Assembly: GCF_027941835.1 (NCBI RefSeq)
Contig: NZ_CP116005.1
Coordinates: 3,115,501 to 3,179,500, forward strand
Length of the DNA: 64,000 bases
Source: Sphingosinicella microcystinivorans
GTDB taxonomy: Bacteria > Pseudomonadota > Alphaproteobacteria > Sphingomonadales > Sphingomonadaceae
Direction: 5' to 3'
The notes under the pieces were generated by a model, which was not told where the DNA came from, searched no databases, and saw nothing but the letters and a program-made list of their open reading frames with translations. The position numbers and the translations under genes were made by a program. Positions 27,921-36,643 of this stretch are shown piece by piece. Within the stretch, counting starts at the first letter, position 1, and each line of letters starts with the position of its first letter.

Positions 27921-29876
27921 ATGGTCCGGGGGTGGTTCTTAGCAGGTCTTGCAGCGCTTGCCGCAAGCCTTCTCCCGCACGGTGCCCACGCAGCGGCGGT
28001 GGAGGCGCCCGCGGCGCTGACGGTGAGCGGCGTGCCTGCCGTGCCCGCCACGCTGATGGAGCAGGCGAAGCCCTATCTCGAATACCGCTCGGCGCGGCTG
28101 CTCGGCTGGCACCCGGTGCGCCGCTCGGTGCTGATCGGCGCGCGCCTCGACGACAGCCGCCAGCTCTACGAGGTTGCCGCGCCGGGCGCCGCGCCGCGCC
28201 GGCTCACCTTCGGCGAGGAGCCGGTACTGGCCGGGGAATTCGCGCCGGTCTCCGGCGACGTGACGCTGGCGCTCGCGGACCGGCAGGGCGACGAGCAGTA
28301 CCAGATCTTCCGCGTCGACGGGGGCCGCATGGTCAGCCTGACCGGCGAGGACGGGCGCAACCTCGGCATCCGCTGGACGGCGGACGGCAAGCGCATCGGC
28401 TATTCGACGACGCGGCGCACCGGCCTCGACACCGATCTCCACATCATGGACCCGCGCGACCCTGCGACCGACAAGCTGGTGATGGAGGGGCGCGGCGGCG
28501 GCTGGAGCTTCGCGGACTTTTCGGCGGACGGAAAACGCGCGCTCCTCTACAACTACATCTCGGTCGCGATCAGCCGCCTGTTCGAGATCGACCTCGAAAC
28601 GCGCCAGCTCCGGGCGCTGGTGCCGCCCACCGCCGAGCCGTTCGCGTTCGGATCGGCGCGCTACGGCCCGGGAGGACGCATCCTCGCCGTCACCGATTTC
28701 GGCGCGGAGCACCGCTATCTCGCCGAGATCGACCGGGCGACGGGCCTGCCGCGCAGGCTCAATCCCGAGACCGGTTGGTCGGTGGAGGACTTCCGCGTCG
28801 ATCCCGAGGGCCGCTTCCTCGTCTACGTGGTGAACGAGAACGGCCTGTCGCGTCTGCGCCTCCTCGACCTCGCGACCGGACGGCCGCGCCCGGCGCCCGC
28901 GCTGCCCGGCGGCGTCATCAGCGGGTTGTCGGTCGCGCCGTGGGGCGAGGTCGGGGTTTCGCTGTCCACCGCGTCCTCGCCCGGCGACGTGTGGTCGTTC
29001 GATCCCGACCGGCTCGACCTCACGCGCTGGACGGAAAGCGGCGCGGGCCTGCCGCCGGGCGTCGAGCCCGAGATCGTCACGGTGGAGAGCTTCGACGGGC
29101 TTGCCGTTTCCGGGCTGCTCTACCGGCCCGATCCGGCCTGCTTTCCGGGGCCGCGCCCGCTGGCGATGATCTTCCACGGCGGGCCGGAGGGGCAGTCGCG
29201 CCCCGGCTTCCTCGGGCGCAGCAACCACATGGTGAACGAACTCGGCATCGCGCTGTTCTTCCCGAACGTGCGCGGCTCGACGGGCTACGGCAAGCGCTTC
29301 GTCGCGCTCGACGACGGGCCGTTCCGCCGCGAGGACGCGGTGCGCGACGTCGGCGCGTTCCTGAAACGCCTGCGTCGCGATCCCGGCATCGACCCGGCGC
29401 GCATGGCGGTGAGCGGCGCGTCCTACGGCGGCTACATGACGCTCGCCTCGCTGATCCGCTACCCGAAGGACTTCCGCGCGGGCGTCAGCATCGTCGGCAT
29501 CTCCGACTTCGTGACCTTCCTCGAAGGCACCGGCGAATACCGCCGCGACCTCCGCCGCCTCGAATACGGCGACGAGCGCGATCCCGCCGAGCGGCGCAAG
29601 CTGAAGGCGATCTCGCCGCTGACGCGCGCGCACCGCATCCGCGCGCCGCTGCTCGTCGTCAGCGGCGCCAACGACCCGCGCGTGCCGCCCTCGGAAGCCG
29701 ACCAGATCGTCGCCGCGCTCCGCGCGCGCGGCGGCACGGCGTGGCACGTGGCCGCGGCGGACGAGGGACACGGCTTCGAGAAGAAACCCAATGCCGACTA
29801 CCAGTTTCTCGCCACTGTGCTGTTCTGGCAACGCTACCTGCTGGGGACTGCACCCGATACCCTTGCAAGCCGTTGA
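27921..29876 (+). CDS. S9-family serine peptidase (prolyl oligopeptidase type)
   Basis: Exported peptidase of 651 aa: a signal peptide ending near PHGAHAAAV, a beta-propeller half (repeats such as GIRWTADGKRIGYSTTRR and FADFSADGKRALLYN), then an alpha/beta-hydrolase domain. The catalytic triad is visible: S501 in SGASYGGYM, D585 in SGANDPRVP and H617 in DEGHGF; HGGPEGQ is the oxyanion strand. It is most like acylaminoacyl-peptidase/dipeptidyl peptidases of the S9C group, acting on short peptides in the periplasm. GTG 27903 is an alternative start that adds six residues and a more basic n-region. Confidence 0.92.
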   Translation: MVRGWFLAGLAALAASLLPHGAHAAAVEAPAALTVSGVPAVPATLMEQAKPYLEYRSARLLGWHPVRRSVLIGARLDDSRQLYEVAAPGAAPRRLTFGEEPVLAGEFAPVSGDVTLALADRQGDEQYQIFRVDGGRMVSLTGEDGRNLGIRWTADGKRIGYSTTRRTGLDTDLHIMDPRDPATDKLVMEGRGGGWSFADFSADGKRALLYNYISVAISRLFEIDLETRQLRALVPPTAEPFAFGSARYGPGGRILAVTDFGAEHRYLAEIDRATGLPRRLNPETGWSVEDFRVDPEGRFLVYVVNENGLSRLRLLDLATGRPRPAPALPGGVISGLSVAPWGEVGVSLSTASSPGDVWSFDPDRLDLTRWTESGAGLPPGVEPEIVTVESFDGLAVSGLLYRPDPACFPGPRPLAMIFHGGPEGQSRPGFLGRSNHMVNELGIALFFPNVRGSTGYGKRFVALDDGPFRREDAVRDVGAFLKRLRRDPGIDPARMAVSGASYGGYMTLASLIRYPKDFRAGVSIVGISDFVTFLEGTGEYRRDLRRLEYGDERDPAERRKLKAISPLTRAHRIRAPLLVVSGANDPRVPPSEADQIVAALRARGGTAWHVAAADEGHGFEKKPNADYQFLATVLFWQRYLLGTAPDTLASR

Positions 29877-29909
29877 CATTCCGCCCTTGCGCGCCCCAAT
29901 GCTGTGGGC

Positions 29910-30581
29910 ATGACCTCCGATCCCCGCCCCTTGGCAGCCGCGATCGTTCCGGTGACGCCGCTGGAGCAGAATTGCACGTTGCTGTGGTGCACGCGCACGA
30001 TGCGGGGCGCGTTCGTCGACCCGGGCGGCGACCTCGACAAGCTGAAGGCGGCGGCGGCACAGTACGGCATCACCATCGAGAAGCTGCTGGTGACGCACGG
30101 CCATATCGACCACTGCGGGCTCACCGGCGTGCTCGCCGCCGAGCTCGGCGTGCCCATCGAGGGGCCGCATCCCGAAGACAAGTTCTGGATCGACATGGCG
30201 GGCAGCGTCGGCCAGCAGTACGGCATCGCGGGCGCCGCGCCGTTCACGCCCGACCGCTGGCTCCACGGCGGCGACAAGGTGACGGTGGGCGACCTCACGC
30301 TCGATGTCTATCACTGCCCGGGCCACACGCCCGGCCACGTCATCTTCCATCACCCGGAGAGCCGCCTCGCCATCGTCGGCGACGTGCTGTTCCAGGGCTC
30401 GATCGGCCGCACCGACTTCCCGAAGGGCAATCACCAGGCGCTGATCGACTCCATCCGCACGCAGCTCTGGCCGCTCGGCGACGACACGGCGTTCGTGCCG
30501 GGGCACGGTCCGATGTCCACGTTCGGGCACGAGCGACGATCGAATCCGTTCGTCGCGGATGCGGTTCTGGCACGCGCCTGA
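29910..30581 (+). CDS. MBL-fold hydrolase, glyoxalase II-like (YcbL type)
   Basis: Zinc hydrolase of 223 aa with a full MBL motif set: THGHIDHCGL (HxHxDH), CPGHTPGHVIF, VGDVLFQGSIGRTDFP and a terminal VPGHGPMSTFGHE. Single-domain proteins of this form are YcbL-like glyoxalase II or persulfide-related hydrolases acting on glutathione thioesters; GRTDFPKGNH is typical of that set. It starts 34 bases after the peptidase stop, possibly co-transcribed. ATG 29910 preferred over GTG 29904. Confidence 0.9.
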   Translation: MTSDPRPLAAAIVPVTPLEQNCTLLWCTRTMRGAFVDPGGDLDKLKAAAAQYGITIEKLLVTHGHIDHCGLTGVLAAELGVPIEGPHPEDKFWIDMAGSVGQQYGIAGAAPFTPDRWLHGGDKVTVGDLTLDVYHCPGHTPGHVIFHHPESRLAIVGDVLFQGSIGRTDFPKGNHQALIDSIRTQLWPLGDDTAFVPGHGPMSTFGHERRSNPFVADAVLARA

Positions 30582-30739
30582 TATAGTCGAACCGTGCAAC
30601 AGAAAGCCCACTTGCATCGCCGCGATGAATCGCTATGTTCGCGCGCTCAACCGAATCCGGCGGGTTTCCGGGGCAATTCGCATTGTCCTGAAAGGCTGGC
30701 CGGTGCACGAAAATCCACGTTGAAGGTAACAGGTGCCGC

Positions 30740-30919
30740 ATGGCTGTCCCCAAGAGAAAAACCACGCCGTCGCGGCGGAATATGCGTCGTAGCCATCATG
30801 CGCTCAGCGCCGCGACGTTCCAGGAATGCTCCAACTGCGGCGAGCTCAAGCTGCCGCACAACGTTTGCGGAGCCTGCGGCTTCTACAACGGCCGAGAGGT
30901 TGTCGAAGCCGGCGCGTAA
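30740..30919 (+). CDS. rpmF: 50S ribosomal protein L32
   Basis: A 59-aa ribosomal protein, easily missed because it is so short. The translation begins [20 protein letters not shown], the L32 signature, and has a zinc-ribbon pair [14 protein letters not shown] and [13 protein letters not shown], so it is the zinc-binding (C+) form. It opens the conserved rpmF-plsX-fabH-ihfA-merR order. This is notable because a Zur regulator is encoded elsewhere in the window, and C+ ribosomal proteins are common Zur-linked zinc stores. Confidence 0.97.
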   Translation: MAVPKRKTTPSRRNMRRSHHALSAATFQECSNCGELKLPHNVCGACGFYNGREVVEAGA

Positions 30920-30952
30920 ACCGGTGGACGACACATCGCGGGGCATCCGCGC

Positions 30953-32005
30953 ATGACGGCCGCGCCTGTCATCGCACTTGACGTCATGGGGGGCGACGGC
31001 GGTCCGGCAGTGACCATCGCCGCCGCCGAGATCGCGCGGACGCGCCATCCCGACATCCGCTTCCGGCTCTACGGCCGCGAGGATGCCATCCACGCCGAGC
31101 TGGCGAAGGCGCCGCTCGTCGCCCGGGACGCGGTCGTCGTGCATACGGACGGCGAAATCCTCGGCACCGACAAGCCGAGCCAGGTGCTGCGCCGCGCGCG
31201 CCATTCCTCGATGGGCCTCGCCGTCGACGCCGTGAAGGCCGGGGAGGCGCAGGCCGCCGTTTCGGCGGGCAACACCGGCGCGCTGATGGCGATCGCCAAG
31301 CTCGGCCTCAAGACCATGCCGGGTATCGACCGGCCCGCGCTCGCCGCGCTGCTGCCGACCGCGAAAACCGATTCCGTGATGCTCGACCTCGGCGCCAATA
31401 CCGAGTGCGATTCCGAGAACCTCGTGCAGTTCGCCGTGATGGGCGCCGCCTTCGCGCGCACCGTGCTCGGCCTCGCCTCGCCGCGCGTCGCGCTGCTCAA
31501 CATCGGCGAGGAGGACCTGAAGGGCACGGACGAGCTGAAGCACGCCGCCGCGCTGCTGCGCTCCGCCGACCTTCCCATGCAGTTCGCGGGTTTCGTGGAG
31601 GGCGACAAGATCGGCAAGGGCGACGTCGACGTCATCGTCAGCGACGGCTTTTCCGGCAACATCGCGCTCAAGACGGCGGAGGGCACCGCGCGCCTCGTCG
31701 TCGAGCTTCTGACCCGCGCGTTCAGGAGCAGCATTTTCTCGATGGCCGGTTTCTTCATGTCGCGCGGCGCGCTCCGTTCGCTGCGCAGCCACCTCGATCC
31801 CAACGCGCACAACGGCGCGGTCTTCCTCGGCCTCAACGGCCTCGTCGTGAAGAGCCACGGCGGCGCGACCGCGCAGGGTTTCGCCAACGCCATCCGCGTC
31901 GCGCACGACCTCGTCGTGGACGACATCGCCCACCGCATCCGCGAGGACCTCGACAACTTCCAGGCGCACCGCGGCGCGCCGAGCGCGATACAGGCCGCGC
32001 AATGA
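30953..32005 (+). CDS. plsX: Phosphate acyltransferase
   Basis: Soluble or peripheral enzyme of 350 aa that makes acyl-phosphate from acyl-ACP, the first step of phospholipid synthesis by the PlsX/PlsY route. Family blocks are [12 protein letters not shown] at the start, [55 protein letters not shown] and [14 protein letters not shown]. It starts 33 bases after rpmF, and its TGA overlaps the fabH ATG (ATGA), so lipid initiation genes are coupled. Confidence 0.97.
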   Translation: MTAAPVIALDVMGGDGGPAVTIAAAEIARTRHPDIRFRLYGREDAIHAELAKAPLVARDAVVVHTDGEILGTDKPSQVLRRARHSSMGLAVDAVKAGEAQAAVSAGNTGALMAIAKLGLKTMPGIDRPALAALLPTAKTDSVMLDLGANTECDSENLVQFAVMGAAFARTVLGLASPRVALLNIGEEDLKGTDELKHAAALLRSADLPMQFAGFVEGDKIGKGDVDVIVSDGFSGNIALKTAEGTARLVVELLTRAFRSSIFSMAGFFMSRGALRSLRSHLDPNAHNGAVFLGLNGLVVKSHGGATAQGFANAIRVAHDLVVDDIAHRIREDLDNFQAHRGAPSAIQAAQ

Positions 32006-32985
32006 CGGGAGCGACACCGCGCACCATCGTCACCGGCACCGGCAGCTACCTGCCGGCGCGGATCGTCTCCAACGCCGAACTGTCGGAGACCGTCGACACC
32101 AGCGACGAGTGGATCGTCGAGCGCTCGGGCATCCGCCAGCGTCACATCGCGGCGGACGGCGAGCTGACCTCCGACCTCGCGGTCGCGGCTGCGCGCGAGG
32201 CGCTGAAGGCGGCGTGGCGCGAGCCCTCGGAGATCGACCTCATCATCGTCGCGACGGCGACGCCCGACCAGACGTTCCCGGCGACGGCGACGACCGTTCA
32301 GGAAAAGCTCGGCATCCCCGACTGCGTGGCGTTCGACGTCGCCGCCGTCTGCTCCGGCTTCCTCTATGCGCTGACCGTCGCCGACGCGATGCTGCGCGCC
32401 GGGCCGATGCGCCATGCGCTCGTCATCGGCGCGGAGACGTTCAGCCGCCTGCTCGACTGGGAGGACCGCACCACCTGCGTGCTGTTCGGCGACGGCGCGG
32501 GCGCGGTGGTGCTCGAACGCTCCGAGGGCAACGGCGACGCCGACGACCGCGGCATCCTCGCGGCGCGGCTCCACGCCGACGGGCGGCACAACCAGCTTCT
32601 CTACGTCGACGGCGGCCCGTCCTCGACCGGCACGGTCGGCAAGGTCCGCATGAAGGGCAAGGAGGTGTTCCGCCACGCCGTCACCAACCTCGCCTCGGTG
32701 ATGACCGAGACGCTGGAGGCGGCGGGCTGCAAGGCGGAGGACGTGGCGTGGGTGATCCCGCACCAGGCGAACCTGCGCATCCTCGAAGGCACGGCGCGGA
32801 AGCTCGGGCTCGACATCGACCAGGTGATCGTCACGGTGGACCGGCACGCCAACACGTCGGCGGCGTCGGTGCCGCTCGCGCTCGATGCCGCCGTGCGCGA
32901 CGGGCGCATCAAGTCCGGCGACCTGCTGCTGCTCGAGGCGATGGGCGGCGGCTTCACGTGGGGCGCCGCCGCGCTGCGCTGGTAG
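32002..32985 (+). CDS. fabH: 3-oxoacyl-ACP synthase III
   Basis: Initiating condensing enzyme of type II fatty-acid synthesis (acetyl-CoA plus malonyl-ACP), 327 aa. The Cys-His-Asn triad is C117 in [14 protein letters not shown]254 in [10 protein letters not shown] and N284 in [28 protein letters not shown] near residue 40 is the CoA-binding region. It is translationally coupled to plsX and followed by ihfA, the order usual in alphaproteobacteria. Confidence 0.97.
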   Translation: MTGATPRTIVTGTGSYLPARIVSNAELSETVDTSDEWIVERSGIRQRHIAADGELTSDLAVAAAREALKAAWREPSEIDLIIVATATPDQTFPATATTVQEKLGIPDCVAFDVAAVCSGFLYALTVADAMLRAGPMRHALVIGAETFSRLLDWEDRTTCVLFGDGAGAVVLERSEGNGDADDRGILAARLHADGRHNQLLYVDGGPSSTGTVGKVRMKGKEVFRHAVTNLASVMTETLEAAGCKAEDVAWVIPHQANLRILEGTARKLGLDIDQVIVTVDRHANTSAASVPLALDAAVRDGRIKSGDLLLLEAMGGGFTWGAAALRW

Positions 32986-33047
32986 ACTCTTTAACGGTCT
33001 GCGCTATTATACCGGCGTCATTGAGATTTTCGCGCGGGAGCCTGCTC

Positions 33048-33347
33048 ATGGACAAGTCTTCGACATTGACGCGCGCCGAGCTCGGCGAGGCTGTCCACAA
33101 TACCATCGGTCTGTCGCGTGCGGAGTCCTCGCAGCTCGTCGAAACCGTGCTCGACAAGGTGTCGGACGCGCTGATCGCGGGCGAGAACGTGAAGATCTCC
33201 TCGTTCGGCAGCTTCATCCTGCGCGACAAGAACCGCCGCATCGGGCGCAACCCCAAGACGGGCGAGGAAGTGCCGATCGAGCCGCGCCGCGTGCTCACCT
33301 TCCGTCCGAGCCAGATCCTGCGCGAACGCATCAACGAAGGCGCATGA
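33048..33347 (+). CDS. ihfA: Integration host factor subunit alpha
   Basis: DNA-bending HU/IHF-family protein of 99 aa. The beta-ribbon arm reads [29 protein letters not shown], split here by its GRNPKTGE tip, with the IHF-alpha ending [11 protein letters not shown]. The position after fabH and before a MerR gene is the standard site of ihfA in alphaproteobacteria. Its stop overlaps the MerR start. The ATG 33048 has GGGAG upstream. Confidence 0.95.
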   Translation: MDKSSTLTRAELGEAVHNTIGLSRAESSQLVETVLDKVSDALIAGENVKISSFGSFILRDKNRRIGRNPKTGEEVPIEPRRVLTFRPSQILRERINEGA

Positions 33348-33781
33348 TGGCGGACAAGAGCGCCGACGCCTTCCGCACCATCAGCGAGGTCGCCGAGACG
33401 ATCGGCGTGCCGCAGCACGTGCTCCGCTTCTGGGAGACGCGCTTCCCGGCGGTGAAGCCCTTGAAGCGCGGCGGCAACCGCCGCTACTATCGCCCTGAAG
33501 ACGTTGAACTTCTGCGCGTCATCAACCGCCTGCTCTACACCGACGGCTACACGATCAAGGGCGTGCAGAAGCTGCTGAAGGACAAGGGGCCGAAGGGGCT
33601 GCTCGCGGAAGATGCGCCGGTGCCGGCCGTCCCGGCAACGCCGACGGCCAAGCTCCCCGACGCAAGGGGCCTTGCCGCGTTTCTGGCGTCCCCGGCGCCG
33701 TCGGCGGCGATCGACGCGGCGTTCGTCACCTCGCTACGCGCGATCCGCGACCGTCTGGCCGGTGCGCTCGCGCAGGGCTGA
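33347..33781 (+). CDS. MerR-family transcriptional regulator
   Basis: A 144-aa regulator with an N-terminal MerR winged helix ([30 protein letters not shown], cited by its ends; then [23 protein letters not shown]) and a dimerisation helix. The C-terminal half is a variable Pro/Ala-rich region without metal-binding cysteines, so it is not a metal sensor. The start codon is either ATG 33344 or ATG 33347, both overlapping the ihfA stop. This gene closes the rpmF-plsX-fabH-ihfA operon. Confidence 0.92.
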   Translation: MADKSADAFRTISEVAETIGVPQHVLRFWETRFPAVKPLKRGGNRRYYRPEDVELLRVINRLLYTDGYTIKGVQKLLKDKGPKGLLAEDAPVPAVPATPTAKLPDARGLAAFLASPAPSAAIDAAFVTSLRAIRDRLAGALAQG

Positions 33782-33793
33782 GGCTTCAGCGCT

Positions 33794-34693
33794 TCACGCC
33801 GTCGCCGCCACCCACGTCTCCAGCAGCGTGCGCGCGATCGCCATCGGGGGCGGCACGGTGAAGGGGCCGTTTCCGGCGAGCGCCGCGACGCAGTCGTCGC
33901 GCGTCACCCAGCGCACCTCCTCCATTTCCTCCTCGTCGATGCTGATCTCGGTCGAGAGCGCCTCGGCGAAGCAGCCGATCATCAGGCTGGAGGGGAAGGG
34001 CCACGGCTGGCTGGAGACATAGCTGACGCGCCCCGTAAGGATGCCCGCCTCCTCGCGGATCTCGCGGCGCACGGCGTCCTCGAAGCACTCGCCCGCCTCG
34101 ACGAACCCGGCGAGCGCGGAGAGGAAGCCCTGTGGAAAGCGCGACTGGCGGCCGAGCAGCACGCGGTCGCCGTCCACCGCGAGCATGATGACGACCGGGT
34201 CGGTGCGCGGGAAATGCTCGTGGCCGCAGCCCGCGCAATTGCGGCCGTAGCCGGCTTTCACCATCTCCGTCGGCGCGCCGCAATTGGCGCAGAAGCCGTG
34301 GCGCTGGTGCCAGTCTATGAGCGAGCGCGCCTGCGCGATGATCGCCGCGCGTCCGTCGTCCATCAGCATCGCGGCGCGGCGCGCATCGACCGGCGTCCCC
34401 GGCAGCCCCGCCGCACTGGCGGCCACCGCAAAGCGCGGGCTGCCGTCCTCAAGGCCGAGATACACCTCGACCGCAGCCTCCGGCACTTCGGAACGGCGCA
34501 GCCACGCAATATCCGGTCCGTCCTCGGCGAGCAGCGGATTGAGCCCGTCCAGCACCATCCACCGCGCCCCCGGATGCATCCGTGCCGCCCAAAGCGTCTC
34601 CGGGCTGCGCTGGATGCGGTCATCGCGTTCGATGGGGGAACCGATGAGGCCGGTGTGGGCGAGGGGGAAGCGGGGATCGAAGAGGCTGGTCAT
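33794..34693 (-). CDS. nudC: NADH pyrophosphatase / NAD-cap hydrolase
   Basis: Nudix enzyme of 299 aa that cleaves NADH and removes NAD caps from RNA. It has the zinc ribbon FCANCGAP and CAGCGHEHFPRTDPVVIM, a complete Nudix box GFVEAGECFEDAVRREIREE followed by AG, and downstream SQPWPFPSSLMIG, the signature that separates NudC from other Nudix proteins. The start ATG 34693 fits the usual N-terminus. Convergent with the MerR gene, 12 bases apart. Confidence 0.96.
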   Translation of the reverse strand: MTSLFDPRFPLAHTGLIGSPIERDDRIQRSPETLWAARMHPGARWMVLDGLNPLLAEDGPDIAWLRRSEVPEAAVEVYLGLEDGSPRFAVAASAAGLPGTPVDARRAAMLMDDGRAAIIAQARSLIDWHQRHGFCANCGAPTEMVKAGYGRNCAGCGHEHFPRTDPVVIMLAVDGDRVLLGRQSRFPQGFLSALAGFVEAGECFEDAVRREIREEAGILTGRVSYVSSQPWPFPSSLMIGCFAEALSTEISIDEEEMEEVRWVTRDDCVAALAGNGPFTVPPPMAIARTLLETWVAATA

Positions 34694-34759
34694 CGCCCGA
34701 CCCAAAGCACGCCGTGCGCCGCAAGGCAACTCGGCAGCGGCGGGCGAGGCGGCGGCAGG

Positions 34760-36340
34760 CTAGGCGGCGACCCTGAGGAAGGGGGAGGGCTTGCCGGTCT
34801 TGCGCCGGCGGTAATAGTCGGCGAACGCATCGGCGGGCAGCGCCTTCGAATACAGCCAGCCTTGCGCGAACTGTACGCCGGCGGCGCGGATGTACGCTTC
34901 CTGCGCGGGGGTTTCGATCCCCTCGGCGACGATGGCGAACCCGAGGCCGTGGGCCATCTCGATGATGTGCGGCGTCACGACGCTCGTCGCGGCGTCGCGG
35001 CCGATGGCGTCGATGAAGGACTTGTCGATCTTGAGCGCGTCGAGCGGCAGGGTCTCCAGCATCGACAGGCTGGAATAGCCGGTGCCGAAATCGTCGATGG
35101 CGACCATGTGTCCCGCCGCCCGCGCGCGCTCGATCGTTCGCCGGGCCGCGTCCGCGTTCATGAAGCCCCGTTCCGTCGCCTCCAGCCAGACCTGCGACGG
35201 GTCCACGCCCCGGCGCGCGAGGGCGGCTTCGAGGACGGGAAGGAAACGCCCGGTCTCCATGTCGCCGGCCGGAATGTTGATCGCGATGTGGATGGAGTCT
35301 TCCCGCGGGAGACGCGCGAGATCGTCGGCCACGCAGGCGATCATCCGGTCGGTCAGTTCGCTGATGAGGCCGTTTTCCTCGGCGAATGCGATGAACGTCT
35401 CCGTGGGGACGGAGACGCCGTCGGGCCGCTCCCATCGCATCAGGGCTTCCGCGCCCACGCACAGCCCGCTCGAAAGCTCGATGATCGGCTGGTAGTGGGC
35501 GACGAACTGGCCCGAGCGGATGGCGTTCACCATCTCCGTGCGCGGCGAGAGGCTCTGGCGCGACACCCAGAAGATCACCGCCACGAGAATGCCGGAGACG
35601 GCAAGCCCGATCGGCACGAGGAAGCGCTGCTCGGCATCGAGACGGGCCTGCACCAGCCTGCGGTCGGCGATGGCGAAGGCGATCAGCCCCGCGCCGCGCT
35701 TCGATGCGAAGATGTGCCGGTCGTCCAGTCCGTTCATTTCGCGGCTGCTCAATCGCCGCACCAGATCCGGATCGGCCTCCGCCGAAAGCGCGATCAGCTT
35801 TCCGCTTTCGGTCGCCACGCCCAGCGACATCTCGGTGTCGCTGAGGACATCGACGAGGCGCTCCGGCTTGATGAGCACATTATGGTCGCCGAGCCGGACG
35901 ACCAGCATCGTGCCGCTCCCGGTGACGGCCGGTTTCACGTTCAGATAGAGTGCGTAGCCGCCGGGGAGATAGGCGTTCGGCACGTCTTCGGGGATGTCCT
36001 GCCGATCGACCGCCCCCCAGCTCGTGCAGACCAGCCGGCCGTTTTCGTAGTACCCCATTTCCTCGACGTTCGCTGTATCGAGCGTGAGCTGCCGCATCCG
36101 CCCGATGTGCCCGGCCGAACATCCCCCGAGACCTTCGGCCTCGGCTTTCTTCAGGGCGTCCTGTGTCCCCGACAAGGCCCGCGTGGCCCTTTGCAGGGTC
36201 CAGTCGGCGTACTCCGCGAGGTGCGCGCGCTCGGCCTCGATCGCACGCTGCCGGGACAGGTGCGTCATGGCGACCATCGGTGCCACCCCCGCGGCGACGG
36301 CGAGGCCGATGGCGAGCAGCAACACGACGGGACGGCGCAT
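34760..36340 (-). CDS. CSS-motif EAL-domain c-di-GMP phosphodiesterase
   Basis: Membrane-bound cyclic di-GMP phosphodiesterase of 526 aa. TM1 (about residues 3-22), a periplasmic CSS-motif domain to about residue 235, TM2 (LVPIGLAVSGILVAVIFWV), then an EAL domain with EALMRWERPDG, a later NIPAGD, the DDFGTGYSSLSML loop and K residues of KIDKSFIDAI. The CSS cysteines are C74 (GGCSAGH, where the usual motif reads CSS) and C105 (GRLVCTSWG). In the E. coli homologue PdeC these two cysteines form a disulfide that controls activity, so redox input is likely. Its start lies about 149 bases from the ffs RNA. Confidence 0.93.
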   Translation of the reverse strand: MRRPVVLLLAIGLAVAAGVAPMVAMTHLSRQRAIEAERAHLAEYADWTLQRATRALSGTQDALKKAEAEGLGGCSAGHIGRMRQLTLDTANVEEMGYYENGRLVCTSWGAVDRQDIPEDVPNAYLPGGYALYLNVKPAVTGSGTMLVVRLGDHNVLIKPERLVDVLSDTEMSLGVATESGKLIALSAEADPDLVRRLSSREMNGLDDRHIFASKRGAGLIAFAIADRRLVQARLDAEQRFLVPIGLAVSGILVAVIFWVSRQSLSPRTEMVNAIRSGQFVAHYQPIIELSSGLCVGAEALMRWERPDGVSVPTETFIAFAEENGLISELTDRMIACVADDLARLPREDSIHIAINIPAGDMETGRFLPVLEAALARRGVDPSQVWLEATERGFMNADAARRTIERARAAGHMVAIDDFGTGYSSLSMLETLPLDALKIDKSFIDAIGRDAATSVVTPHIIEMAHGLGFAIVAEGIETPAQEAYIRAAGVQFAQGWLYSKALPADAFADYYRRRKTGKPSPFLRVAA

Positions 36341-36488
36341 TCCGGTTCTCTCTTTCGTGGAGAACAGTCTCAAAGTCGGGCAGTTAAAGCGGAAAAGCGT
36401 GGAAGAGTCCTTAAACGGCCTGATCGCGGCAGCGCGGAAAGCAGGTGCGCGCCCTTGCTTTCCACTCGCCTGCGCGCCATATGCGCGC

Positions 36489-36580
36489 CGGGAGTCGGGC
36501 GGACGGACGCGTCGCCAACCCGGTCAGGTCCGGAAGGAAGCAGCCGTAACGATTTTCGTTCGGGTCGTTCCGGCTCCCAC
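36489..36580 (+). ncRNA. ffs: 4.5S signal recognition particle RNA
   Basis: A short SRP RNA of about 92 nt. It has the universally conserved apical core GGTCAGGTCCGGAAGGAAGC (about 36522-36541), and the ends pair as GGGAGTCGG (36490-36498) with CCGGCTCCC (36570-36578), allowing one G-U. It lies just upstream of dnaX, a common alphaproteobacterial order. Confidence 0.93.
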
Positions 36581-36643
36581 CCTCCATCACCATCGCGACC
36601 TTCGGCCTTGCGCCTCTGCCGTCCAGCGGCCACGTTGCGCGCG

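Noticed and set aside
34214-36643. N-terminal extension of dnaX back to 34214
   Set aside because: It lies antisense to nudC and the EAL gene and covers the SRP RNA. DnaX homology begins at 36644.
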